From Branchinecta lynchi (Eukaryota > Arthropoda > Branchiopoda > Anostraca > Branchinectidae): DNA of 64,000 nt. The notes under the pieces are model-generated. The model did not search any database. It was not told the DNA's origin and saw nothing but the letters and a program-made list of their open reading frames with translations. Positions within the stretch are counted from its first letter, which is position 1; every line of letters starts with the position of its first letter. Location: positions 62,001 to 126,000 of the forward strand of contig JAKZAP010000059.1 of assembly GCA_023053575.1 (NCBI GenBank), given 5' to 3'. The translations under genes were made by a program, and so were the position numbers. Positions 38,951 to 47,927 of this stretch are shown here, one piece after another.

Positions 38951-39720
38951 GGTTTGTTTCCCCACAAGGTTTGTTTCCCCACAAGGTTTGTTTTCCCACA
39001 AGGATTGTTTTCTCACAAGGTTTATTTTCCCACTGTGTTGGTTTTCCCAAAAGGTTCGCTTTCCCGCAAGGTTTGTTTTCCCACAAGGTTAGTTTTCCCA
39101 CAAGGTTTGTTTCCCCACAAGGTTTGTTTCCCCACAAGGTTTGTTTTCCCACAAGGATTGTTTTCTCACAAGGTTTGTTTTCCCACTGTGTTGGTTTTCC
39201 CAAAAGGTTCGCTTTCCCGCAAGGTTGGTTTTCCCACAAGGTTGGTTTTCCCGCAGGGTTTGTTTCCCCATAAGGTTGGTTTTCCCACAAGCTTTGTTTT
39301 CCCCCAAGGTTGGTTTTCCCAAAAGGTTCGCGGTTTTCCCAAAAGGTTCGCTTTCCCGCAAGGTTGGTTTTCCCACAAGGTTTGTTTCCCCACATGGTTT
39401 GTTTTCTCACAAGGTTTGTTTTCCCACAAGGTTGGTTTTCCCGAAAGGTTTGTTTCCCCACAAGGTTGGTTTTCCCACAAGGTTGGTTTTCCCACAGGGT
39501 TTGTTTTCTCACAAGGTTTGTTTTCCCACTAGGTTGTTTTTCCCACTAGGTTGATTTTCCCACAAGGTTTGTTTTCCCACAAGCTTTGTTTTCCCCCATG
39601 GTTGGTTTTCCCGCAAGGTTGGTTTTCCCACAAGGTTTGTTTTCCCACTGTGTTGGTTTTCCCAAAAGGTTCGCTTTCCCGCAAGGTTGGTTTTCCCACA
39701 AGGTTTGTTTTCCCACTGTG

Positions 39721-39723
39721 TTG
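39721..39723. repeat. Target-site duplication, left (TTG)
   Basis: TTG lies directly outside the left TIR and is repeated at 49642-49644. The empty-site relative at 56194-56196 has a single TTG, which confirms a 3-bp duplication. Confidence 0.92.
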
Positions 39724-39743
39724 GGGTTCGTTCCAGCTCGGCC
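39724..39743 (+). repeat. Left terminal inverted repeat, 20 bp
   Basis: GGGTTCGTTCCAGCTCGGCC is identical over 20/20 bases to the reverse complement of 49622-49641. The next base differs (T versus C). The inner part, CGTTCCAGCT, is the complement of AGCTGGAACG, which recurs just inside both ends. Confidence 0.96.
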
Positions 39744-39745
39744 TT

Positions 39746-39767
39746 GTAGTTACTTCGAAGTAACTAC
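39746..39767. promoter_or_regulatory. 22-bp perfect palindrome, left subterminal site
   Basis: A perfect dyad is centred on TTCGAA; each half is GTAGTTACTTC. It lies between the TIR and the transposase ATG at 39770. A shorter relative (TACTTCGAAGTA, 49527-49538) lies inside the right end, and single AGTTACTT half-sites recur at both ends (for example 39808-39815). It is a likely binding site for the Myb-like protein or the transposase. This is inferred from position and symmetry. Confidence 0.6.
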
Positions 39768-39769
39768 GG

Positions 39770-39961
39770 ATGACGTCAGAATCTAACCATGCAGCTGGAA
39801 CGGCTGAAGTTACTTCAGACCTTCAAATACGCGAGATTTTTGAATCTTCCGAAACGCGTGAAATGTCAAGAAACCGTTTGATAGTTCTTGCCGCTAAAAT
39901 CCAGCTTGACGAGCTATTTGACACAGATTCAAGTGATGGAGAAGATGAGACAATGCTTCAG
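39770..39961 (+). CDS. PIF/Harbinger transposase, exon 1 (residues 1-64)
   Basis: The exon encodes 64 complete codons from ATG 39770 to CAG 39961, followed by GTTTGA, a plausible splice donor. Without splicing the frame stops two codons later (TGA 39965-39967). Exon 2 opens at an AG/GTT acceptor in the same phase (0), so joining gives one 408-codon frame. The peptide ends in a basic-then-acidic stretch (RNRLIVLAAK followed by a D/E/S-rich segment), as is common at transposase N-termini. The ATG is only 46 bp from the transposon end, so the 5' UTR is very short or transcription starts in the flanking satellite. An alternative start is Met32 at 39863. Subterminal binding motifs overlap the coding sequence. 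The splice is inferred, not proven. Confidence 0.78.
39793..39802 (+). promoter_or_regulatory. Subterminal AGCTGGAACG motif, left internal copy
   Basis: AGCTGGAACG occurs four times, only near the element's ends: inverted in the left TIR (39729-39738), here, at 49574-49583, and in the right TIR (49627-49636). This copy lies inside transposase exon 1. Repeated end-proximal motifs are typical transposase-binding sites; that function is inferred. Confidence 0.6.
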
Positions 39962-40442
39962 GTTTGATTTGATATGTAGCCTTCCGGTGTTGGGGCAAGA
40001 AACCCTTGAAATAGTGTTTTTTTAAGAGGGAAAAATGTAAGAGAAAGCATAAACTCGCGAAGTTGGTTTAAATTCTTCTCATGTGAATATTTGGGTTCTG
40101 TAATTACTAATATATTCTAAAGTCATGATTTGCGTGATTAAAAGTATGCACCTCATTTATTTGAGGTTAGGATTAAATTCTCATATAGGCTGTAGAAGGG
40201 GTATCCAACCTCTAATTTCAATGACCGTGGACTTGGCCTAAAAACCTTACAAGGAAATTTCTGTGCAGTGACATGGTTGTTTTAGTTCACATTTCTGTGC
40301 AGTCAAATACACGTCCTGTGTACTCAGGGTTTCCTTCTTGACAGTTAGGAACTTGTTAGGACTGGACTGAAATTTCCTTCCAACCTTTTCAGACCAGGTT
40401 CGAGGTTGTGTAAATTTTAGATACCCTTCTTATATAGTAAAA

Positions 40443-40640
40443 TGTTTATTTGAACAGTTACTTGAATGTGAACAGTGCAGTTTTGGGCTAAGTGGTGAAA
40501 TAAAGATACAAGATACATATTCGTGTGTTTTCAATTAAGGGCTCATTACCTACTTTGGCTAATTGATGCGATGAGAATGGCGAAGTTCATAGTCAACAAA
40601 CATTCAAATAAGCATACCTCTACAGTATTGATAATGTTAG
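40443..40640 (+). repeat. Dispersed ~190-bp repeat, copy 1
   Basis: The copy is diverged but colinear with 47928-48110 and in the same orientation. Shared islands include GTGCAGTT(T/C)TGGGC, TGGT(G/A)AAAT(A/G)AAGAT, ATTC(A)GTGTTTT, and GTCAACAAACAT(T/G)CAAATAAG near the right end. It is probably an old interspersed element or an internal duplication of the transposon. No coding potential is seen. Confidence 0.65.
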
Positions 40641-40697
40641 TGTTTATACAGGCCGCCTTGCTGTTTGCAACACCCCTAGTAAACTTGTCTAGATAAA

Positions 40698-40971
40698 GGT
40701 TGCGTTCCCCAAACTTAACAATTGCTAACTTTACTTCGGGTCGGAGCTAACTGCAGCTTTAACAATCGTTAACTTTTCCCAGTTCTACAATTGTTAACTA
40801 TTTTGTAACGATGCTCACCGACCACCATTATAAAAAAGTTAACAACCGTTGAGCTCTGGAAAGAAAATTGTAGGTGGGCGGAGCTTAAATTTAGAAATCA
40901 GAAACATGGAATGCAAAAAGTTAACAACTGTTAACAATTTGGTAACGATCGTTAAGCTACGGAACACAACC
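40698..40971. mobile_element. Nested 274-bp MITE with imperfect TIRs and 3-bp TSD
   Basis: The left end GGTTGCGTTCCCCAAACTTA pairs with the right end, whose reverse complement starts GGTTGTGTTCCGTAGCTTAA. Imperfect pairing continues for about 30 bp. AAA flanks both sides, a possible 3-bp target duplication. Inside are at least five related dyads of the type TTAAC-N-TTAAC (for example TTAACAATCGTTAAC). TIRs beginning with GG and a 3-bp TSD fit a non-autonomous Harbinger-like MITE. The start also resembles the host element's own TIR (GGGTTCGTTCC). It has no coding capacity. Confidence 0.7.
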
Positions 40972-41724
40972 AAAGACTAAATTTCAAAAATTGCATGTCA
41001 AATCAACACCAAAACTTCCATCCTTACAAAATTAATTAACAGAAAATATCATCTACTTCCACAAAACTAACCAAAAAAGGCAAAAATATATGTGACAGAG
41101 AATTGCTGGTGCAAATAGTCATGCTCAAGCTACATGGGTTTACAAGCTAAATAAATCTGCAAAGGCATAAAAGAAAATAAGAAACAGAAGGTGGTGCAAA
41201 AATAATTTGACCATGGTCAGTAGGTGATTAGAAGAAAGGCATTTGGAAATGCTGCAACTTTGTTCTACAGGAACAGGAAAAATATACAGTTATAGAGAAT
41301 AATTAGACTTTTCAATCAAGGCGGAAACTCAAACATGTGGTAAGCAAGTGTAGATGCTGGAAAAAAACATTGGGAGTTGCATCCAGATATTTCATTCCCA
41401 GGGGTGGCAAATAGCAAGGTGTCCTGTACTGTCAAGTGCTAAAACTGCATATAAAGTATGTTTGACTTGCTGCCAAATGAGAAACCCATGCTTTCAGCAG
41501 ATTTCGATGGCACACCATTTTCCAAGTGAAATCCTTAATACTTAGCTACTTAGTTTAACACTGACAGCAAGAGCCAAACACTGCCACAGAAGTGCCTTAA
41601 TCCATGGTGTAGAGAACAAGTGTTGTGTCCAAGACCTCTCATGCTTTAAACAGCTGATATAAATATCAGTAAAATGGTATTGCCATACTACGGTATCTAA
41701 ATATTGATTGACACTCTTTTCCAG

Positions 41725-42759
41725 GTTGGCAAAGCAGTGGCAGAAGCTGCTAGTGGGAAGAAAATATCAAAAGTAAAGTATTACTATGAAATTACAGTGA
41801 GTCAAATGAGTGACACCTGTTTCAAATCTCATTTTAGACTTGAGAGAGAAACTGTGGAAAAGCTGCTCCTGGTAGTAGGCAAGGAGCTGCATTGTGATGG
41901 AGTAAATCAGCAAGAATTTATTCCTGCTGAGAATCAGATTTTGATAGCTGTCTGGATCCTAGCTACTCCTGAGAGTTACAGATCAGTTTCAAACCGATTT
42001 GATGTGTCCAAGTCATCAGTTTTCCGCATAATGCGGAAATTTGTTGATTGTTTGGTCAAAATGTCACCAGCAGTCATCAAGTGGCCTGAAGGACAATCTG
42101 CTCGTGAAGTCATTGAGGGTTTCAGGCTGAAATTGAACTTTCCAGGTGTCATTGGTGCCATAGATGGCTCTCACATACCTATAAAAGCACCACAGGAGTA
42201 TCCAGCTTCCTACATAAACAGGAAAGGCTTTCATTCGTTGCAACTTCAGGCAGTGTGTGATCACAGGTTGATGTTTACGGATTGCTATGTGGGACAACCA
42301 GGGTCAGTTCATGATGCGCGAGTTTATAGACTCTCTGACCTTGGTAGAGATATCGAAACTGGAGTGAAGGTCTTCCCCGTGGATAGCCATCTCATCGGTG
42401 ATGCAGCTTATCCACTCCATCCTAACCTATTGACACCCTACAGAGACACAGGGAATCTTTCAAGGATGAAAGTGACCTACAATTTCAAACATTCTTCTAC
42501 GCGAATGGCCATTGAGCGATCATTCGCCCAATTAAAAGGACGTTTCCGCAGGTTGAAGTACTTCGACTCGCCAGACCTGGTATTTGTCGCAAAATCTGTG
42601 ATTGCATGCTGTGTCCTTCACAACTTATGCATTCAGTATGCAGATACAGCACCTGAAGAAAGTGAGGCCGAAACCGCTGCATCGGGTGGTCCATCTCAAC
42701 GGCAGCCCGCTAGCCGAACAGCAGTTCTGAAAAGAGACATTATTGCTGCAGCCCTTTAG
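41725..42759 (+). CDS. PIF/Harbinger DDE transposase, exon 2 (residues 65-408)
   Basis: The exon encodes the nuclease that cuts and joins the transposon ends. Numbering is for the spliced 408-aa product. A helix-turn-helix-like segment lies at about 133-175 (ILIAVWILATPESYRSVSNR followed by DVSKSSVFRIM). The DDE domain follows: IDGSH with D211, the PGSVHDARV motif with D261, GDAAYP with D290, and RMAIERSFAQLKGRF with E328. D290 and E328 are separated by 37 residues. This motif order is diagnostic for the DDE_Tnp_4/HARBI1-like family, and the length is normal. The open frame extends 5' to 41704 only through the intron (TTG, no ATG), so exon 1 supplies the start. The stop is TAG 42757-42759. 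All catalytic motifs are intact. Confidence 0.93.
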   Translation, partial: VGKAVAEAASGKKISKVKYYYEITVSQMSDTCFKSHFRLERETVEKLLLVVGKELHCDGVNQQEFIPAENQILIAVWILATPESYRSVSNRFDVSKSSVFRIMRKFVDCLVKMSPAVIKWPEGQSAREVIEGFRLKLNFPGVIGAIDGSHIPIKAPQEYPASYINRKGFHSLQLQAVCDHRLMFTDCYVGQPGSVHDARVYRLSDLGRDIETGVKVFPVDSHLIGDAAYPLHPNLLTPYRDTGNLSRMKVTYNFKHSSTRMAIERSFAQLKGRFRRLKYFDSPDLVFVAKSVIACCVLHNLCIQYADTAPEESEAETAASGGPSQRQPASRTAVLKRDIIAAAL

Positions 42760-42824
42760 ACGACCCTTATTTCATCTACTTATTTCATTTTGTTTTATTC
42801 TTTGCAAGTGTGTTGAACGTGTGT

Positions 42825-42830
42825 ATTAAA
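42825..42830 (+). terminator. Poly(A) signal of transposase gene (ATTAAA)
   Basis: ATTAAA lies 66 bp after the transposase stop codon and is followed by an AT-rich stretch. It is the commonest variant of AATAAA. Confidence 0.55.
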
Positions 42831-43103
42831 TTTAAATGATGTCTATATGCAGCAAAAAAAAAATATTTCTGTCTGGTCACACTGTAATGAAAGAAAAGGC
42901 AACCATGACATACGAATACAATATTAAAATACAGTAGCGAGTATTGCAACTAAAGAATGTTAATCAAGTTCTCAAAGAGATAAAGTTTTATTCAGGAGTC
43001 TGTCTAGTCTGCTAGACCGACTGCTCGGCTACTCTTATGCCTGGATACGTTCATGAGTGCGGAAAAGGGATAGGGCGCTACGGCAGAAACTCTGTACAAA
43101 ATA

Positions 43104-43109
43104 TTTATT
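43104..43109 (-). terminator. Poly(A) signal of Myb/SANT-like gene (AATAAA on - strand)
   Basis: TTTATT on +, which is AATAAA on -, lies 51 bp after the - strand stop at 43160. A second copy is at 42987-42992. Confidence 0.55.
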
Positions 43110-43159
43110 TTCAGTCACAACTTTGTTAACATGCAAACTGCTGAAAAGAAACGGAGATT

Positions 43160-43809
43160 TCACAGTTTTTTCAATAAGTTTTCAAATAGAGAGACGGCTT
43201 TGTCCTTTTTTTCAAGTGCAGCATCCATCCTCTGCATTTTTTCGCTGTGTCTTCTATTCGCGTCGTCGTTCATAAGCAGAAGAACGTCATCCAACGACTT
43301 CTTTCCTTTTTGCTTTGTCGTCCTTTTCCTTTTTGCTTTATCGCTTTCACGGTCGTCACCCCCTTCTTCTTCGAAATCGGAGCCTGCACATGATGACGTA
43401 TTACTTGTTGCAGCTCCTGGGCAAATCAGCTTACCCTGGCTGTTTAAAGTCGCCACGGGTTGGATCTTGGGCCGGTCCCCCATGAAGTCTTGCATTAGAT
43501 CAAAGAACTCCCATTTAACTTTCCCCGCACCACTTTTATTTGCCTTGTCCTTCTGTATTTTATACTGATTTTTCAGATTTCCGTATTTAAACTTGCATTG
43601 CGATGCTGTAAAAAACAAGCCCTCATCTGCCAATGCCTTAGCCACACCTTCCCAGAACTTCGAGTTTGTGGTCATTCGGACTTCTTTCTCGTGTTCTTGG
43701 GCAACACAAAGCAGAGCCTTGATACTTGCTTCATTCCAATCGGCAATAGCATTGGGCGAGGATTGCAAGTTTTGACTGATCACCGAAGACATGTCTGCCG
43801 ACAGTTTCC
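43160..43809 (-). CDS. Harbinger Myb/SANT-like DNA-binding protein, exon 3 (residues 86-301)
   Basis: This is the last exon of the transposon's second gene. It opens at a strong acceptor on the - strand (TTTGTTTTCCAG, with a CTAAT branch-like site upstream). It begins with two bases completing a Gly codon, then KLSAD and a Met at 43792, and stays open to the stop. Residues 108-200 form a Myb/SANT-like (MADF-type) fold: DWNEASIKALL, the FW pair in NSKFWEGVAKAL, the ASQCKFKYGNLKNQY recognition-helix region and KWEFFDLM. A lysine/arginine nuclear-localisation stretch follows (KAKRKRTTKQKGKK). The C-terminus is predicted to be helical and charged (EKMQRMDAALEKKDKAV). In this superfamily the Myb-like partner binds the ends and recruits the transposase. 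Translation could start at Met 43792 (210 aa) if upstream exons are not used. Confidence 0.88.
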
Positions 43810-45720
43810 CTGGAAAACAAAGATATTAGTTAAAGGAGACCTGAATGAAGAGTACCAAGTATCATCCCTATCTGTATGACGTCCGTTAACATTGCCTGCA
43901 GAAAACCCAATCCAAATACGAAATACCGTTTCCAAGCTATGATTTTTGCTCTATTTTGCATCTGTCCTTATTTCAGTACCGAGCAATTTTAGCTTAACCA
44001 ATCAACACTTCTTCTGGAATATTTTTTAACCAGATAAGTCCAAACGTATATCTAGAAGAAATTCCAATACGATCCGGCCAGCGATTTGAATGAATTGCGC
44101 TTTTTGTCTTGGAGTCTGCATGTGCAAACATCCGGAAACAATCATCCCTATTTTGAAAACGTCACGCTCAGGAGAAGAATGCTCTCCGTGTCCATGTCTG
44201 TAAATGCATTCTCCATGGTGTGTTCAAGTATGGTTTCATTGTTCAGGTGTCCTTTAACAAAGTTACATATCATACAGTCATCAGCGTCCATATATACGTG
44301 ACCCCGACCATGTGGGTAGGGAGTAGCCAAAAGAGTTGAAAAGATTTTTACGCTGAGGAAGTTTTCGCGTGACGTCGATTTTATAAAGCAAATGACTTGC
44401 GGCTGATCACTAGTTTCCACTTGTCAGTTACAGGCTATGCCAGCAGACATTCTGAATCTTTGCAAACAATGGAAAGGCTACGGAAGTAGACTAATTGCTT
44501 TATCGCTGTGATGGGCCCTTCGAGGATAAACGTAATTTAAAAGCTTATTTTGAGCAAAGTTGTGCAGACGGTTTCCCTTAGCTAAAGGGGTTGGGAAATG
44601 GGCCATTAGTTACGACCCTGACTCTCTGCCAAACACTACTCTTCCAAGACTGGACTTTAACTATTTCTCTCGAGCTGTGGTTCTTTCTCGCTCCTTCATA
44701 TTTTATCATTTGCAAGCTCTGTAAGTTTGGAATTACACGGCTTGTAAATGAACCATCAAATGAACACGGTAACGACGGACTTACGATTGCCAGTGGAGAT
44801 ACCACTTAACACTACCATAGACATTTATGGCAACGGTTCATAGACTCGTGGATAGCCTAGTAGTTACGGAGGATCGTTGTCATTATTAGTTCGCCTGACC
44901 GACGTCAGTTCATCCCACCCTTCAGTTCGCCTAACGTCAGTTGACACAAACGTAAGTTCGCCTGCCAAATCTATCAGTACATTTTTTGTCATTGAAGTAA
45001 CAGAATTGATTATTTGGCTGGCGTTAGGAATTTTAATTTTTTATTATTTGATCTAGTACGATGTTCAGAAATCTACGGCCGTCATCACAACGCAAAATTC
45101 TACTATGAAGCGGAAAATTCGGATCTTAATAGAACTACGGCTGTGACGGGCAGGGGCGTCACTAGGTGGGGGGGGGGGGGGGCTTCCTGCTAACATTTGT
45201 CGGGAAAACACACAGAAGAAATCGAATTCTGCATGCTTTTGTCGGATCTCGGTATTGTCGTCGGCACATTGGGTTCTTTTTATAAACAAGGAATACAGAA
45301 GAAATCAAATTGCTTTTGTCGGTATTCCTTCGTTATCTTTCCACACGTAATAAATCAAATTATGCAAACCGCAATTCTGTAAGCGCAAATTTCGCCTGCG
45401 GAGCCTACTTTAATTTGTTCCAGGTACAGTCGTTGGAGCTTCGCTTCTTAGCAAAAGTTGAAATGAAAAGCCGAATATGTGAACTTCAGTTAGTTATAGA
45501 CCGGTCCTATTCTATACTGGTGGTACGCTGTTGACGCAGAATTTTTAGTCCGTCGGCACAAACCGCCCCCCCCCCCCCAAACGTAAAAGGCTAGTGACGC
45601 CCCTGGACACGAGTCTCTGTTCTACTATTCTACATATGAAAGTACTTTAACAACTCCATCTAAATAAAATTGAAGCGGAAAATATAAAGATTAGTTATAA
45701 TGTAACACAAAATGATTTAC
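43810..45720 (-). other. Intron 2 of the Myb/SANT-like gene (1,911 bp)
   Basis: The intron runs on the - strand from donor GCTGCAG|GTAAATC to acceptor TTTTCCAG. It contains the 455-bp nested element at 45151-45605. The segment 44890-44970 holds a short repeated phrase (AGTTCGCCT followed by ACGTCAGTT). Small ORFs (44148-44420 on -, 44591-44809 on +) show no recognisable domain, and I do not call them genes. Confidence 0.7.
45151..45605. mobile_element. Nested 455-bp MITE-like element with CAGGGGCGTCACTAG ends
   Basis: CAGGGGCGTCACTAG at 45151-45165 is exactly inverted at 45591-45605. Next to each repeat, on the inner side, is a homopolymer: a G run at about 45167-45182 and a C run at about 45565-45578. 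CAGGGGCG-type termini are common in hAT-like non-autonomous elements. The 8-bp flanks (GTGACGGG and GACACGAG) match only 5/8, so the class is uncertain. Internally CAGAAGAAATC and GTCGG(T/C)ATT phrases repeat. It has no coding capacity. Confidence 0.7.
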
Positions 45721-45936
45721 CTGCAGCTAGAGGAAGTCCAATTGCCTGTGGTGTACTGGTGTATGGTACCACAGAGGTGATGGCTCTCTGTCTCATTGGT
45801 TCAATAAGTCCAGCACATCTCACCATGGTCGTGTTGGTTGCAGCAATGCTCCTAGGTGTTAGGGTCTGATGTCTGACTGAAACTGGACTGAGGATGATGA
45901 TATTACTGCTTCGCTTTTTCAGATCCTGATCCTTCC
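45721..45936 (-). CDS. Harbinger Myb/SANT-like protein, exon 2 (residues 14-86)
   Basis: This 216-nt exon has no start codon of its own. It is bounded on the - strand by acceptor TTTTAATTTCAG and donor GCTGCAG|GTAAATC. Only one frame is open: two leading bases, 71 codons and one trailing base. The leading GG completes a codon with the final G of exon 1, and the trailing G completes a codon with the GG that opens exon 3. The three exons therefore join without a shift. The peptide starts KDQDLKKRSSN and is rich in Ser/Thr/Pro. It has no recognised domain, as expected for a linker before the Myb domain. The splice is inferred from sites and phase. Confidence 0.72.
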
Positions 45937-46116
45937 CTGAAATTAAAATAATAAGAACAATATGAAAAATGCTAAAAACGACACAGCATTTGATAAATTT
46001 CTATGCAATCAAGATTCAACGAACAACTGAAAAGCTAAATAATAGGAATGGAAAGAAATGAATAAACAAAAAACATAGGTACGGTAACATTGAACATGAA
46101 CAATGCTACTTAATAA

Positions 46117-47450
46117 AACAAGAGCTGGAAGCTCATATGGCACTCGCAAGGCTGGGTGAGATGGAAGTGAGGGTCAAAAGTTTCATCCTGATCGCTCCAC
46201 TCTATGCATGTCACAAGATGTCCGGTTCTCCCCTCCGATCCCCCCCCCTTCCAGTTCATCGGATCCGGTCCGGACTTGAAGCGGGACATGCTGAGACATG
46301 AGGTCTTTTAAGATATCAAGTTTCTTTAAGATCTGATAACCCATTCGAAAGTTATGCATGCTACTAATTTCCTGATTCTGCCGTCTCCCCCTCCCCCCAC
46401 GATAGTCAGATCGGGCAAATGACTGTTTCCAAGTTAATCTTGTCGGGTCCCTGAGATGTCAGCTAAGTTTTATCGTCCTAGCCCTCCTGGAAGTATATTA
46501 ACTACGGATCGCCGGAATTCCGGAACCCCCTCCACCTCCCCCCACAGTGTCCGAATCCGGTCCAGTCCTGTCAGTGATGTATCTAGAGCATGTGCTTGTT
46601 CTTCGCGCCAAGTTTCTCCCGATCGTTCCACTCTGAGAGTTTCAGACGATTTCCGGTTCTGCCCTCCAACTCCCCCCCCCCCCAGATTCGTCGGATCCGG
46701 CCCGGACTTGAAATGAGACATCTAAGACACAAGATCTTTCCAGACATCAAGTTTCATTAAGATCCAATCACCCGTTCGAAAGTTATGCATATCCCTATTT
46801 TCCGGATTCCGCCATCTCCCCCTCCCCCCACGATGCTCGGATAGGGCTAGGGACTATTTCCAAGTTAGTTTGATCGGATCTCTAGTATGCCTGCCAAGTT
46901 TTATCGTCCTAGCCGACCTGGAAGTACATTAACTACAGATCGCCGGAATTCCGGACCCCCCCCCCCTCCAACTCCCCCCAGAGTGTCCGAATCCTCTCCA
47001 GTTCTGTCAGTGATGTATCTAGAGCTCGTGCTTGTTCTCACCACCAAGTTTCATCCCGATCACCCCACTCTAAGAGTTTCACACGATTTACGGTTCCCCC
47101 CTCCTACTACCCCCCAGATTCATCGGATCCGGTCCGGACTCGAAATGAGAAATCTGAGACACGAGATCTCTCCAGATATTAAGTTTCAAGATGATCCGAT
47201 TACCCGTTCGAAAGTTATGAATGTCCCCATTTTCCGGATTCCACCACCTCCACCTCCCCCCACGATGGTCCGATCAGGCAAGTGACTATTTCCAAGTTAG
47301 TTTGGTCGGGTCCCTGCTATGCCTGCCAAGTTTCATCGTCCTAGCATATCTGGAAGTACCCTAACTCGCAAACACCAGACTAACCGACCGACCGACGGAA
47401 ATGTGATCGGTATATGGCCCTTGGCCGGAAGGCAAGTGCCATAAAAATGT
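46117..47450 (+). mobile_element. Putative non-autonomous element built on a 431-bp tandem repeat
   Basis: The segment has about 2.7-3 units of 431-432 bp. The phrase GACT(G/A)TTTCCAAGTTA starts at 46421, 46852 and 47284. GTTTTATCGTCCTAGCC and GATCGCCGGAATTCCGGA recur in the first two complete units. The segment begins with AACAAGAG and a perfect hairpin (GAGCT-GGA-AGCTC, 46122-46134). It ends after (ACCG)n-like sequence and a hairpin (GGCC-CTT-GGCC, 47416-47426). Short inverted ends TATGGCACTCGC (46136-46147) and GCAAGTGCCATA (47432-47443) match 11/12. ATAAAA occurs at both borders. The layout (5' ACAAGAG plus hairpin, 3' hairpin plus A-rich end) recalls abundant unclassified repeats of marine invertebrates. 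That comparison is from memory and unverified. Confidence 0.6.
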
Positions 47451-47927
47451 ATAAATGAAACAAGGAACCGAATGGGCCTGAGCTTAACATATGACATTTT
47501 TTTGACTGAATTCAAACTATGCATAAAACGGATACGTCAGCTACAATGCTTTGGCAGCGACATTTCGTTTCCAAGTCCACTTGGGCTCAACAAGTATTTA
47601 TTTATCTACAGCTGAGGTAATTTGTAGCAATGGATGAGAACAACCCACTGAAAATTTCTATCAAAATAGAAGTATGGAGTTGTACAAAAAAGTATCATGC
47701 AGTACGAGCTGATGATACTACATGCCTCCAGGTAAAGGCTACCATGTTACTGCATGCTACTATTAGCAAGACTGGATGCTACAATAGCAGGACAGGATGC
47801 TACTGGATACTACTGCTTAATATTCACACAGTCTGAGGCATATTAAATGATAGTACTCTTTCCTTTTACATACCAATACATGCAACTTTTTCGTACAAAT
47901 ATCATATAAGTACAGTAGGCTCGAGGT

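Larger units (their letters stand above)
25171..39723 (+). repeat. 17-bp satellite array, forward block 3 (~14.6 kb), left flank of the transposon
   Basis: This forward array runs up to the transposon insertion. It contains large tandem duplications (27.7-34.7 kb and 34.7-38.9 kb). A lone divergent monomer with GATTTAACACAAGC lies near 25717. The last 180 bp matches 56017-56196 almost exactly, which identifies the pre-insertion block. No genes are supported. Confidence 0.97.
39962..41724 (+). other. Intron of the transposase gene (1,763 bp)
   Basis: The intron runs from donor CAG|GTTTGA to acceptor CTCTTTTCCAG|GTTGG, which has a good pyrimidine tract. It contains a nested 274-bp MITE (40698-40971) and one copy of a dispersed ~190-bp repeat (40443-40640). 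The rest is AT-rich and I recognise nothing in it. Small ORFs here (for example 41354-41545) have no recognisable features. Confidence 0.75.
42760..43159. other. Convergent intergenic spacer with poly(A) signals
   Basis: This 400-bp AT-rich spacer lies between the two stop codons. ATTAAA at 42825-42830 is the likely poly(A) signal of the transposase. On the - strand, AATAAA occurs at 43104-43109 and 42987-42992 and could serve the Myb-like gene. An A9 run lies near 42855. No gene is seen. Confidence 0.7.

Noticed and set aside
1..39723. A CRISPR-like or minisatellite gene array.
   Set aside because: There are no unique spacers. Adjacent 17-bp units directly abut and all are variants of one monomer.
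41704..41724. Translation start of the transposase at 41704.
   Set aside because: The codon is TTG and the stretch is the polypyrimidine/AG end of an intron. An exon with an ATG in the right phase exists upstream.
41976..42694. - strand ORFs of 61-77 aa opposite the transposase.
   Set aside because: They are shadows of the DDE transposase frame, with no independent support.
44148..44420. A 90-aa - strand ORF inside the Myb-like gene's intron 2.
   Set aside because: It has no recognisable domain, its codon content is unremarkable, and it lies between well-phased exons.
46456..47285. ORFs of 86 and 132 codons on + and 83 codons on -.
   Set aside because: They lie within the 431-bp tandem repeats, are proline-rich because of C-runs, and are not conserved in frame between the repeat units.
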